Assembly (NCBI GenBank): GCA_937894825.1
Contig: CALCQT010000028.1
Span: 1 to 5,819 of the forward strand
DNA: 5,819 nucleotides
Reading direction: 5' to 3'
Source: an uncultured Anaerolineaceae bacterium
GTDB lineage: Bacteria > Chloroflexota > Anaerolineae > Anaerolineales > Anaerolineaceae
Below are positions 1 through 5,737 of this stretch, one piece after another. The notes beneath the pieces are model-generated. The model searched no databases, had not been told where the DNA came from, and worked only from the letters and a program-made list of their open reading frames with translations. A program made the translations under genes and the position numbers. Within the stretch, counting starts at the first letter, position 1. Each line of letters begins with the position of its first letter.

Positions 1-549
1 GAATGTCCGCAGGAAAAAATTCCGGAGACCGGCTATTCATTGCGCTCGCCACAGACCATGAGTACAGCTGAGCAATCCGGCAGCTTTATTTTCACCGGCA
101 ATTCACTCCAGATCCCGGCCATCGGGTTGGGTATGGAAACGCCGATTCCGATCGTCCATGTCGGCTATGTCGGCGATACCTACGAATCCGGCTGGAACCT
201 GAAAATGGTGGGCGGTTACATCGGCGAGCTGGAAGGCGGCGCCTACCTGCCGTTTGCCGGCAATTCGGTGCTGACCGGACATTATTATTCACAGGGCGTA
301 TTCGTCAACCTGACCGGGCTGCATCTGGAGGATGAAGTCATCGTCTATGGCAACGACGGCATGAAATACATCTACAAGGTTACAAACAGCTATTACACGA
401 AACCAACCGATGTGTTGCAGCTCTTCCAGCCGAACGGCGAAAGATCGCTCACCCTGGTCACCTGTGACGACTATAACTTCATCACGGATGATTACAATAA
501 GCGATTTATTGTCCAGGCCACGCTCGAATTGTCCGAGCCGTACCAGTAA
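1..549 (+). CDS. C-terminal end of a protein with an IPETG motif followed by a sortase domain (5' partial)
   Basis: The reading frame is open from base 1, so this is the end of a longer gene; the TTG at 40 is unlikely to be the true start. 182 codons are visible. Codons 7-11 (19-33) read IPETG, a variant of the LPxTG sorting signal. A sortase beta-barrel domain follows from about codon 33 (LQIPAIG). The catalytic set is complete: His in LTGH (codon 280-282), Cys in TLVTC (463-465), and Arg in KRFIVQA (502-504). Sortases are cysteine transpeptidases that cut LPxTG-type signals and join proteins to cell-surface acceptors outside the membrane. There is no membrane segment after the domain. From memory, Anaerolineae carry long proteins ending in LPxTG plus a fused sortase domain, and this matches. 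A short stand-alone sortase with a chance IPETG is the alternative, but the continuous upstream frame speaks for fusion. A strong terminator follows 24 bases after the stop. The sortase call is firm; its subclass is not. Confidence 0.88.
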   Translation, partial: ECPQEKIPETGYSLRSPQTMSTAEQSGSFIFTGNSLQIPAIGLGMETPIPIVHVGYVGDTYESGWNLKMVGGYIGELEGGAYLPFAGNSVLTGHYYSQGVFVNLTGLHLEDEVIVYGNDGMKYIYKVTNSYYTKPTDVLQLFQPNGERSLTLVTCDDYNFITDDYNKRFIVQATLELSEPYQ

Positions 550-572
550 ATCGACACGAACAGACTGAATCC

Positions 573-605
573 AAACACCCCGAGTTTTCGGGGTGTTTGT
601 GTTTT
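573..605 (+). terminator. Intrinsic terminator of the sortase gene
   Basis: A perfect 11-bp stem pairs 573-583 with 588-598 around a 4-base loop (584-587). A T-rich tract (596-608, interrupted by G and C) follows. It lies 24 bases after the sortase stop codon. It sits between two converging genes, but the minus strand has no T run after the stem, so termination of the minus-strand operon here would be weak at best. Confidence 0.9.
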
Positions 606-614
606 CTTATTCAC
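602..614. repeat. Left copy of a 13-base direct repeat flanking the defence-like pair
   Basis: TTTTCTTATTCAC at 602-614 matches TTTTCTTATTGAC at 2952-2964 at 12 of 13 positions, with the first ten identical. This copy overlaps the T tract of the sortase terminator. The repeats lie just outside the AT-rich ATPase-TOPRIM operon. They could be a duplication left by insertion, a recombination site, or chance in AT-rich sequence. Confidence 0.4.
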
Positions 615-665
615 ATTCTGAAAACTGTTAAAACATTGCAGAAAATCTAATCTGACCAACAACAA

Positions 666-1424
666 TTATTCAGGCGATACAAGTTGATTCAGATAAATAT
701 GGAAGTTACTGCAACGAGACAGTGAATTAACTCCCTGGTAAAGATAACTCCATGTTTCAGGATAATTTTTCTGAATCGCGAAATCACTGTTAAAGAATTC
801 GACAAATCCGGGCAGATCCTCCTGGTATCGGTCTGCAAACGCATAAGCGAGGTCTGCTTTTTGGTCATCGGGAACGTTTCTTTGATTGTGCAGCACATGC
901 TCAAGATTACAGGACAGAAAAAAAGCTTGATAGGGGATTTTCCTGCCCCCGCCAGACTTTTTTCCTTTAAGGAACTTTTCATTCCGGTAAGTCACACTTC
1001 TCATTCCTGCCAGCTTTCGCATAATTTGTGATTTTCGGCGATTCCTTTTTTGTAACCCAGGGATGGATTCGCAGAGGATACACTCATCATCGTAGAAAGG
1101 TTTGTCCTGTCCGGTTTGCTTCATAATTCGGGCATCCGGTATAAAAGCGCCATCCGTGTCCAGGATGTGGACAATACGAAAAATATCGCTGATCTTTAGT
1201 GGACGTTCGGAGAAAAGGTATTCATCTACTTTATCTGCTATGTCCTGTGTTATGGAATTAATATCTGCTCCCTCTGCGCTTGTTATATCGCCATACGTTA
1301 CCGCGAAGCGGATTTCGTCCTTTGTTGTATATTGCCGGTGCAGATTAGATAAAACCGGTGCAAGCGCCTCTTCGTCGGTATGCCCTTCCACAATAAACAA
1401 AACAATCTGCTTACTTTTGCTCAT
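666..1424 (-). CDS. TOPRIM-like nuclease candidate, second gene of an ATPase-TOPRIM pair
   Basis: I do not recognise an exact family for this 252-aa protein. Residues 7-21 (IVLFIVEGHTDEEAL) have the glutamate-glycine core of a TOPRIM strand (Glu13), and residues 86-93 (HILDTDGA) supply the Asp-x-Asp (Asp89, Asp91) that binds metal in TOPRIM nucleases. A strongly basic stretch lies at about 125-163 and could contact nucleic acid. FFLSCNLEHVL (168-178) resembles the region after the Asp-x-Asp strand in RloB-type proteins, which is a weak memory match. There is no signal peptide or membrane segment, so it should be cytosolic. It starts 14 bases inside the end of the upstream ATPase gene and has its own GGAG site at 1431-1434, so translation is probably coupled. 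OLD-family nucleases carry ATPase and TOPRIM in one chain; here they are split, as in PARIS (AriA/AriB) or AbiL. By analogy it may be the effector that cuts DNA or RNA on infection; that role is inference. Confidence 0.75.
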   Translation of the reverse strand: MSKSKQIVLFIVEGHTDEEALAPVLSNLHRQYTTKDEIRFAVTYGDITSAEGADINSITQDIADKVDEYLFSERPLKISDIFRIVHILDTDGAFIPDARIMKQTGQDKPFYDDECILCESIPGLQKRNRRKSQIMRKLAGMRSVTYRNEKFLKGKKSGGGRKIPYQAFFLSCNLEHVLHNQRNVPDDQKADLAYAFADRYQEDLPGFVEFFNSDFAIQKNYPETWSYLYQGVNSLSRCSNFHIYLNQLVSPE

Positions 1425-2808
1425 GTTTTACTCCGGCTTTTCGGAAGGCATGAGAAATTGCGTAACGGTCTGTCGGCTCATAGATTTCTTCATTTAAGCC
1501 GCCCAAATCTACCGTTCGCAGATAAACATCCCGTAAGTTGTTGGTCCCCCGAATATTGGGAATCCGCATAAACCGTTTGTCCGGATTTGCCGTGCTGACA
1601 ATAATTGATTCTTTATTCAGCTTCTCCATAGCCCGGAGATTATGAGAGGTAAAAATCAATTGTCCTTTCGCGCCTTTCTGCATAATCGCCAGCAGTTCTC
1701 CCAGCATAAACTCAAAGACGCCGGAATCGATCTCATCAATCGCCGCCAACACGGAAGGATTGTTATAGACGGATATCAGTGCATTCAGCATCAGGAAAAT
1801 CTTTTTTACCCCGTCCGATTCATATCGGAACGGAATTTCCACCCCTTTTCGATTTGAAACAATTTCAAGCGTGACTTGTTGTTTCCCATCCTTATCCAAT
1901 GACCGGCCTAGCTCAAATACTCTGACCGACAGGTCCGGAACAATTTTCTGTAGCACCAAATTGACTTGCTCTACAATCGAACGAAACATCGAATACTCTT
2001 CTTCAGGGATATTAAATGATTCTTCAATAGTGGGAATAAAAAAATCGCCTCTGGTCAGGCGCATTCCCTCTTCATGTCGGATTTGCATTGTAAGTATATT
2101 AAAAGTCGCGCTGGCAGAATCACGGTTGGTTAAAAGGATCATGTTCATACGGGCATAGAATTGCAGTGAATTAAAAACAGATTTAACAACAGGATCATCA
2201 AAATTATTGTCAACCAATGTTCTGATCCCTTCAGAAAACAATACCGATCTGCCTTCTTCATAGGCCCGCTGTTTTTCAACCTCAACTTTAATCCTGTTTT
2301 TCTGTTCTCCGCCAATTAATTTTCGATAATACCTTTCGGTTACCAGTCCTTCTTTACCCAAATTCGCATCATAAGCCAGGATCGTTCGGAAACTTTGTTC
2401 CGCGCTCAGATTTTTATATTTCAATTCCTCGCCAACAATCCGTCCGGAACCATTCTCTTCTTTTTTTCCTTTTTCAAAAGTGAAAGCATAGTTGATCAAC
2501 AAACGTTCTGATTGATAGCAGGTATAAAACTGGAATGATAACCTTGACCACGTGGATTCTTTGTTCACATAATGGCCAAGTTCTGAAGAAATGGATATCC
2601 CAAGAAGCATCGATTGAAGCAGCGACAAAGCTTCGATAACGGATGTTTTGCCGGAGGCGTTCTGTCCGTAAATTCCAACAATCTCGCCGTGGCCTTCGTA
2701 AAAAGTCCCATTCTCAGCTGAGGGAAAAGTGACGGTACCCTTTCCAATATTTTTAAAATTTTCAATTTGTATTTCCTGTAAACGAAGAATTCGATCTTTC
2801 TCTATCAT
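1411..2808 (-). CDS. AAA/ABC-class ATPase of the SMC-RecF-OLD group (AAA_15/AAA_21 type), first gene of a defence-like pair
   Basis: A 465-aa cytosolic ATPase with a split nucleotide-binding fold. Residues 11-22 (QEIQIENFKNIG) form the N-terminal strand typical of RecF/OLD-like ATPases. Walker A is GQNASGKT at 48-55. A degenerate ABC signature is seen at about 329-336 (YESDGVKK), Walker B at 354-361 (LAAIDEID, Asp358 and Glu359), and a switch histidine at His389 (FTSHN). The insert between Walker A and the signature (about 65-325) is rich in charged residues and could be a helical arm; I see no Zn hook or transmembrane helix. Length and motif order fit AriA of PARIS and AbiLi/RloA-type ATPases. 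The next gene overlaps its end by 14 bases and encodes a TOPRIM-like protein, so the two probably form one complex, with this one as scaffold and sensor. The ATG at 2808 is well supported by AGGAGA upstream. Base composition is AT-richer than the flanking genes (21 of 60 G+C at 2281-2340). The ATPase call is firm; the defence role is inference from the pairing. Confidence 0.9.
   Translation of the reverse strand: MIEKDRILRLQEIQIENFKNIGKGTVTFPSAENGTFYEGHGEIVGIYGQNASGKTSVIEALSLLQSMLLGISISSELGHYVNKESTWSRLSFQFYTCYQSERLLINYAFTFEKGKKEENGSGRIVGEELKYKNLSAEQSFRTILAYDANLGKEGLVTERYYRKLIGGEQKNRIKVEVEKQRAYEEGRSVLFSEGIRTLVDNNFDDPVVKSVFNSLQFYARMNMILLTNRDSASATFNILTMQIRHEEGMRLTRGDFFIPTIEESFNIPEEEYSMFRSIVEQVNLVLQKIVPDLSVRVFELGRSLDKDGKQQVTLEIVSNRKGVEIPFRYESDGVKKIFLMLNALISVYNNPSVLAAIDEIDSGVFEFMLGELLAIMQKGAKGQLIFTSHNLRAMEKLNKESIIVSTANPDKRFMRIPNIRGTNNLRDVYLRTVDLGGLNEEIYEPTDRYAISHAFRKAGVKHEQK
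1431..1434 (-). promoter_or_regulatory. Ribosome binding site of the TOPRIM-like gene
   Basis: GGAG on the minus strand ends six bases before the ATG at 1424-1422. It lies inside the 3' end of the ATPase coding sequence, which supports this start and a coupled operon. Confidence 0.7.
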
Positions 2809-2813
2809 ATTCT

Positions 2814-2819
2814 TCTCCT
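2814..2819 (-). promoter_or_regulatory. Ribosome binding site of the ATPase gene
   Basis: AGGAGA on the minus strand ends five bases before the ATG at 2808-2806 and fixes the start of the operon's first gene. In the very AT-rich stretch upstream (2821-2950) I could not pick a convincing minus-strand -35/-10 pair. Confidence 0.8.
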
Positions 2820-2951
2820 GACATCAATATTTTTTCTAAAAGAGAATTTTTTATACCGTTTTTTAATATTTTTCTTGATTTTATCAATATTATTTATTTT
2901 TGGATAGGTCGAATATGCTAACAATTGGATTCTATACATAATTTCTAAGGA

Positions 2952-2964
2952 TTTTCTTATTGAC
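2952..2964. repeat. Right copy of a 13-base direct repeat flanking the defence-like pair
   Basis: TTTTCTTATTGAC matches 602-614 at 12 of 13 positions. This copy runs into the -35 box of the riboswitch promoter. Joining the two copies would place the sortase terminator directly next to that promoter, a compact and plausible ancestral arrangement. Confidence 0.4.
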
Positions 2965-2989
2965 GAATCCGGTTGTCCGGCATTAAAAT
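2960..2989 (+). promoter_or_regulatory. Sigma70-type promoter of the FMN-riboswitch operon
   Basis: TTGACG (2960-2965) and TAAAAT (2984-2989) each match the consensus hexamers at five of six positions, with an 18-base spacer. Transcription would start near 2996-2998, just before the riboswitch's first stem at 3001. The placement immediately upstream of the aptamer makes this the likely single promoter for the three transport genes. Confidence 0.75.
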
Positions 2990-3000
2990 ACAGATAATTG

Positions 3001-3118
3001 ATCTTTCAGGGCAGGGTGAGGCGTGAAGCCAATTCCCGATCGGTGGTAAAAATCCACGAGCGCAAGCAGACCCGGTGAAATTCCGGGATCGACGGTAAAG
3101 TCCGGATGGAAGAAAGAT
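3001..3118 (+). promoter_or_regulatory. FMN riboswitch aptamer (RFN element)
   Basis: The conserved RFN blocks occur in order: GGGCAGGGTG (3009-3018), AATTCCCGATCGGTGGTAA (3031-3049), ATCCACGAG (3052-3060), a CCCGG/CCGGG hairpin around TGAAATT (about 3071-3087), and GACGGTAAAGTCCGGATGG (3091-3109). The closing stem P1 is seen as ATCTTTC (3001-3007) pairing with GAAAGAT (3112-3118), seven pairs. The P2 loop is extended by a small GGC/GCC hairpin (3020-3030). This RNA binds flavin mononucleotide and controls riboflavin synthesis or uptake genes. An intrinsic terminator lies 20 bases downstream, so the control is most likely transcriptional and switches the operon off when FMN is high. Confidence 0.96.
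3004..3012 (+). promoter_or_regulatory. Predicted antiterminator strand overlapping P1 of the riboswitch
   Basis: Bases 3004-3012 (TTTCAGGGC) can pair with 3142-3150 (GCCCTGAGA): eight Watson-Crick pairs and one G-U. That segment is most of the 5' arm and part of the loop of the terminator. The same bases are needed for P1 and the junction beside it. FMN-bound P1 would therefore free the terminator arm, while the unbound RNA could form the antiterminator. Pairing is seen in the sequence; the switching is inferred. Confidence 0.6.
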
Positions 3119-3138
3119 AACCCGTGTTCGGTTATTTT

Positions 3139-3163
3139 AAAGCCCTGAGAAACAGGGCTTTTT
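3139..3163 (+). terminator. Riboswitch expression platform: intrinsic terminator ending at the start codon
   Basis: A perfect 9-bp stem pairs 3139-3147 with 3153-3161 around AGAAA, and a five-T run (3159-3163) leads directly into the ATG at 3164. The 3' arm holds AGGG (3154-3157), six bases before the ATG, the only ribosome-binding-like sequence for the permease. The hairpin may therefore both end transcription and hide the ribosome site. Confidence 0.9.
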
Positions 3164-3943
3164 ATGTTAAAAGAAAACAAAAATAAAAAATTCATGCTAT
3201 GGGATTTCATTCCGCCGCTTTCGATCCTGTGCGGATTGATTCTGATTGAAATTCTGGTCCGGGCCTCGAACTATCCCGATTTCATCCTTCCCGCACCGTC
3301 AAAAATTCTGTTGCGGTTTTTCACTTCCGTCCGCTCCGGCGTGTTGCTCCGGCACACCCTGGTCACCTTTTCGGAAGTCATCCTGGGTTTAATCATCGGT
3401 TCTTCGGTCGCCATGGTGTCGGGTTATTTTCTGGCGCATCATCCGCTGATCGAAAAGGTCCTCACCCCATATATCATCGCGGGGCAGGCCATCCCCATGG
3501 CAGCCATCGCCCCACTGCTGACGATCTGGTTTGGCTCCGGCATTGCCCCGAAAGTGTTGATCTGCAGCATCGTGGTCTTCTTCCCGATCCAGATTAACGT
3601 GATTCTCGGACTGAAAGAAATTCCGCACAATCTGCGTGACCTGATGACCTCCATGCAGGCCAGTTCACGGGACATCTTCCGGTACCTGGAGCTGCCCGGC
3701 GCGCTTTCCGTGATTTTCGGCGGGCTGCGCATCAGCGCCACCCTTTCCGTCATCGGCGCGGTGGTCGGCGAATTGACCGGAGCGGACGCCGGACTGGGCT
3801 ATCTGTTGAACACCGCGCGCGGACAATATGACACGGCCATGGTCTTCGTGGCCGTTTTTATGTTAATGCTTATCGCGCTGCTGCTCTACCTGAGTGTTGT
3901 TCTGATCGAGCGCAGGTTGTTAAAATGGCAGCGCAAAGAATAG
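3164..3943 (+). CDS. ribX: ABC importer permease under an FMN riboswitch, probable riboflavin transporter (RibX-like)
   Basis: A 259-aa inner-membrane permease of the binding-protein-dependent family (BPD_transp_1; SsuC/TauC/ThiX group), the usual length for that family. Hydrophobic segments lie at about 14-32, 66-90, 103-125, 128-149, 186-205 and 225-247, giving about six membrane helices. The coupling loop that docks the ATPase is at about 160-190: the EAA-like stretch is SMQASSRDIFRYLELPGAL, with the conserved L-P pair at 177-178. As the only permease in the operon it should act as a homodimer. The FMN riboswitch upstream argues for riboflavin or a related flavin as substrate; by sequence alone this family also covers thiamine-precursor, taurine and sulfonate transporters. 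The start at 3164 follows the terminator T run directly; an ATG at 3194 is possible but has no better ribosome site. The stop overlaps the binding site of the next gene. Permease is certain, substrate inferred. Confidence 0.88.
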   Translation: MLKENKNKKFMLWDFIPPLSILCGLILIEILVRASNYPDFILPAPSKILLRFFTSVRSGVLLRHTLVTFSEVILGLIIGSSVAMVSGYFLAHHPLIEKVLTPYIIAGQAIPMAAIAPLLTIWFGSGIAPKVLICSIVVFFPIQINVILGLKEIPHNLRDLMTSMQASSRDIFRYLELPGALSVIFGGLRISATLSVIGAVVGELTGADAGLGYLLNTARGQYDTAMVFVAVFMLMLIALLLYLSVVLIERRLLKWQRKE

Positions 3944-3946
3944 GAG
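3942..3946 (+). promoter_or_regulatory. Ribosome binding site of the binding-protein gene
   Basis: AGGAG starts within the stop codon of the permease gene and ends six bases before the ATG at 3953. It fixes that start and indicates coupled expression. Confidence 0.85.
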
Positions 3947-3952
3947 AAAACC

Positions 3953-4957
3953 ATGAAAAACAAAACCTTGCTTCTGTTACCCGTCATTTTATTGGCGGTC
4001 ATGCTCGCCGGCTGTTCCGCGCCAAAGAAAGAAACAGCTGTTGACAGCTTTTCGCTGCCGGTCGGATTCACGCCCAACGTCCAATTCGCCCCGCTCTACG
4101 TGGCGCTGGAAAAAGGCTTTTTCGCCGAAGAGAATATCGAATTGACTTTGGATCACAGTCAGGAAACCGACAACGTCGCGCTGGCCGGGGCGGAAAAGGT
4201 TCCTTTCGCCATCAGTTCCGGCGAGCAGGTCCTGTTAGCGCGGAACCAGGGACTGCCGGTTGTTTACATTTCGGGCTGGTATCAGAAATACCCGGTTGGC
4301 ATCGTTTCGCTGCTCGAGACGGGGATTGAAACGCTGGAGGATCTGCGCGGCCACAGCGTCGGCACGCCGGTATTGAGCGGCGCTTCGTACATCGGGCTGG
4401 AGGCGCTGCTGCAGCAGGCCGGCATGACGGACACCGACATTCGGCTGGAGACGGTCGGCTATGCACAGGTGGAAATGCTGGTTTCAAAAAAGATCGACGC
4501 CGCGGTCATCTATGTGGCCAACGAACCGGTCCAGTTGCAGGCCGAAGGCTATGAGGTCAGTCTGATCCCGGTGGCGGATCATGTCGCGATGGTTGGGAAC
4601 GGGTTGATCAGCAACGAGAAAACAATCAAGGAAAATCCGGAGCTGGTGGAACGGATGGTGCGGGCTTTTCTGCGCGGGATCCGCTGGACGCAGGAAAATC
4701 CGGACGAAGCTTACGAAATCTGCCTGAAGTATGTGGATAACCTGAAAGACGCCGCAAATCAGGAGCTGCAGAAAAATGTGCTGCTGGAATCCATACGCCT
4801 GTATGACAGCGGTCAGGGGTTTGCCACCGGCATCTCCGATCCGGAAGCCTGGGGAAACATGGCAGACGTCATGACGAAAATGGGGCTGATATCGGAAGGG
4901 ATTTCGGTCGAACCGGCTTTCACCAATGAATTTGTTGAAAAAAGTGAGCAGAGATAA
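3953..4957 (+). CDS. ribY: Lipoprotein substrate-binding protein of the NMT1/THI5-like family, probable riboflavin-binding RibY
   Basis: A 334-aa exported lipoprotein. Residues 1-20 are a signal peptide (basic MKNK, then a hydrophobic core) ending in lipobox LAGC with Cys21 as the lipidation site. The mature domain opens with LPVGFTPNVQFAPLYVALEK (35-54), typical of NMT1/THI5-like proteins (ThiY, SsuA, TauA relatives). The two-lobe pattern continues with PFAISSGEQVLLARNQGLPV (84-103), TLEDLRGHSVGTP (127-139) and KKIDAAVIYVANEP (179-192). It would capture the substrate outside the membrane and pass it to the permease encoded nine bases upstream. The FMN riboswitch makes riboflavin the best guess; aromatic residues at Trp109, Tyr110, Tyr113, Tyr146, Tyr170 and Tyr187 could stack on an isoalloxazine ring, which is speculative. 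Thiamine pyrimidine or another heterocycle are the alternatives. The gene is G+C-rich (40 of 60 at 4321-4380). The 3' end overlaps the next gene by up to 32 bases. Confidence 0.88.
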   Translation: MKNKTLLLLPVILLAVMLAGCSAPKKETAVDSFSLPVGFTPNVQFAPLYVALEKGFFAEENIELTLDHSQETDNVALAGAEKVPFAISSGEQVLLARNQGLPVVYISGWYQKYPVGIVSLLETGIETLEDLRGHSVGTPVLSGASYIGLEALLQQAGMTDTDIRLETVGYAQVEMLVSKKIDAAVIYVANEPVQLQAEGYEVSLIPVADHVAMVGNGLISNEKTIKENPELVERMVRAFLRGIRWTQENPDEAYEICLKYVDNLKDAANQELQKNVLLESIRLYDSGQGFATGISDPEAWGNMADVMTKMGLISEGISVEPAFTNEFVEKSEQR

Positions 4958-5732
4958 ATTGGAAACACCCTTATTGTCCGTCCGGAATTTGTCGATGCGC
5001 TTCCCCTCTGATGAAGGGGAGCTGGAGGTGCTGGAAAATATCGACTTGGATCTGTATCCGCGTGAATTCGCCTGTCTGATCGGCCCGTCCGGGTCCGGGA
5101 AGAGCACGCTGCTGCGGATTCTGGCCGACGTGCTGGAACCCACCTCAGGCACGATCACAATCCGGAATGGCGCACCGTTCACCCGGGCGATCGTATTCCA
5201 GAGTTACAATCTGTTGCCCTGGAATACCGTAATTCAAAACATTGCGCTGCCGCTTCTGATCCGCAAGGTGGACAAGGCAGAAGCGCTGCGACAGGCAGGC
5301 GAGTGGGTTGAAAAAGTCGGGTTGAGCGGTTTTGAAAACGAATGGCCGAAAAATCTTTCCGGTGGAATGGCACAGCGGGTCGCAATCGCGCGCGCGCTGA
5401 TCCAAAAACCGAAGTTGTTGCTGCTGGATGAACCGTTTGGGGCGCTGGACGCGCTGACCCGGGAACAGATGTCATTGGAATTGATGGCCACCTGGGAGTC
5501 GGTTCAGACCACCGTGTTGATGGTGACGCATTCGATTTCGGAAGCGGTGCTGCTGTCCGACCGGATCCTGGTCTTTCAGGACCGGCCCGGCAAAATTGTC
5601 GAGCAACTCCGCATCCCGTTCGAACGGCCGCGCACCGGCCAATTGCGCGATACGCCCGAATTCACCCGGACCACCCGGCAGCTGCGCGAGCTGATTGAGC
5701 AGGTCAAAAACGGAACAGGGGATACGCGATGA
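4926..5732 (+). CDS. ABC importer ATPase of the riboswitch-controlled transporter
   Basis: A 268-aa cytosolic ATPase of the SsuB/TauB/ThiZ group that powers the importer. All motifs are intact: Walker A GPSGSGKST (53-61), Q-loop Gln92 in FQSYNLLPW, signature LSGGMAQ (144-150), Walker B LLLLDEP (164-170), D-loop region GALDALT (172-178) and switch His202 in MVTHS. There is no extra C-terminal regulatory domain. It completes the permease and binding protein into a full importer. The start is uncertain: ATG 4926 lies 32 bases inside the binding-protein gene and lacks a clear ribosome site, and GTG 4944 and TTG 4959 are in frame. TTG 4959 lies just after the upstream stop and still precedes the conserved LLSVRNLSMRF. 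Co-transcription under the FMN riboswitch is expected. The earliest descriptions of RibXY that I recall list permease and binding protein only, so a dedicated ATPase is a useful addition. Confidence 0.92.
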   Translation: MNLLKKVSRDKLETPLLSVRNLSMRFPSDEGELEVLENIDLDLYPREFACLIGPSGSGKSTLLRILADVLEPTSGTITIRNGAPFTRAIVFQSYNLLPWNTVIQNIALPLLIRKVDKAEALRQAGEWVEKVGLSGFENEWPKNLSGGMAQRVAIARALIQKPKLLLLDEPFGALDALTREQMSLELMATWESVQTTVLMVTHSISEAVLLSDRILVFQDRPGKIVEQLRIPFERPRTGQLRDTPEFTRTTRQLRELIEQVKNGTGDTR

Positions 5733-5737
5733 CGATG

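Noticed and set aside
1102..1497. 131-codon plus-strand frame opposite the TOPRIM-like gene
   Set aside because: Antisense to a gene with TOPRIM motifs, a good ribosome site and a coupled start; low-complexity Ser/Cys-rich translation.
2850..2887. Minus-strand promoter for the ATPase operon using TTGATA (2887-2882) or TATAAA (2855-2850)
   Set aside because: The two hexamers are not at a usable spacing from each other, and neither has a good partner at 16-18 bases.
2824..2891. Direct repeat TCAATATT at 2824-2831 and 2884-2891, exactly 60 bases apart
   Set aside because: Only eight bases in a very AT-rich spacer, with other near-copies around; chance is the simplest reading and no operator symmetry is seen.
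2969..2980. CCGG-TTGT-CCGG inverted repeat between the -35 and -10 boxes, as an operator
   Set aside because: Four-base palindromic arms are too short to claim a repressor site, and the riboswitch already explains regulation.
3119..3133. Small hairpin AACC/GGTT between aptamer and terminator
   Set aside because: Four base pairs only; not clearly a functional element separate from P1 and the terminator.
4484..5182. 232-codon open frame on the minus strand across the binding-protein and ATPase genes
   Set aside because: It lies opposite two genes with intact family motifs, its translation shows no recognisable domain, and long antisense frames are common in G+C-rich genes.
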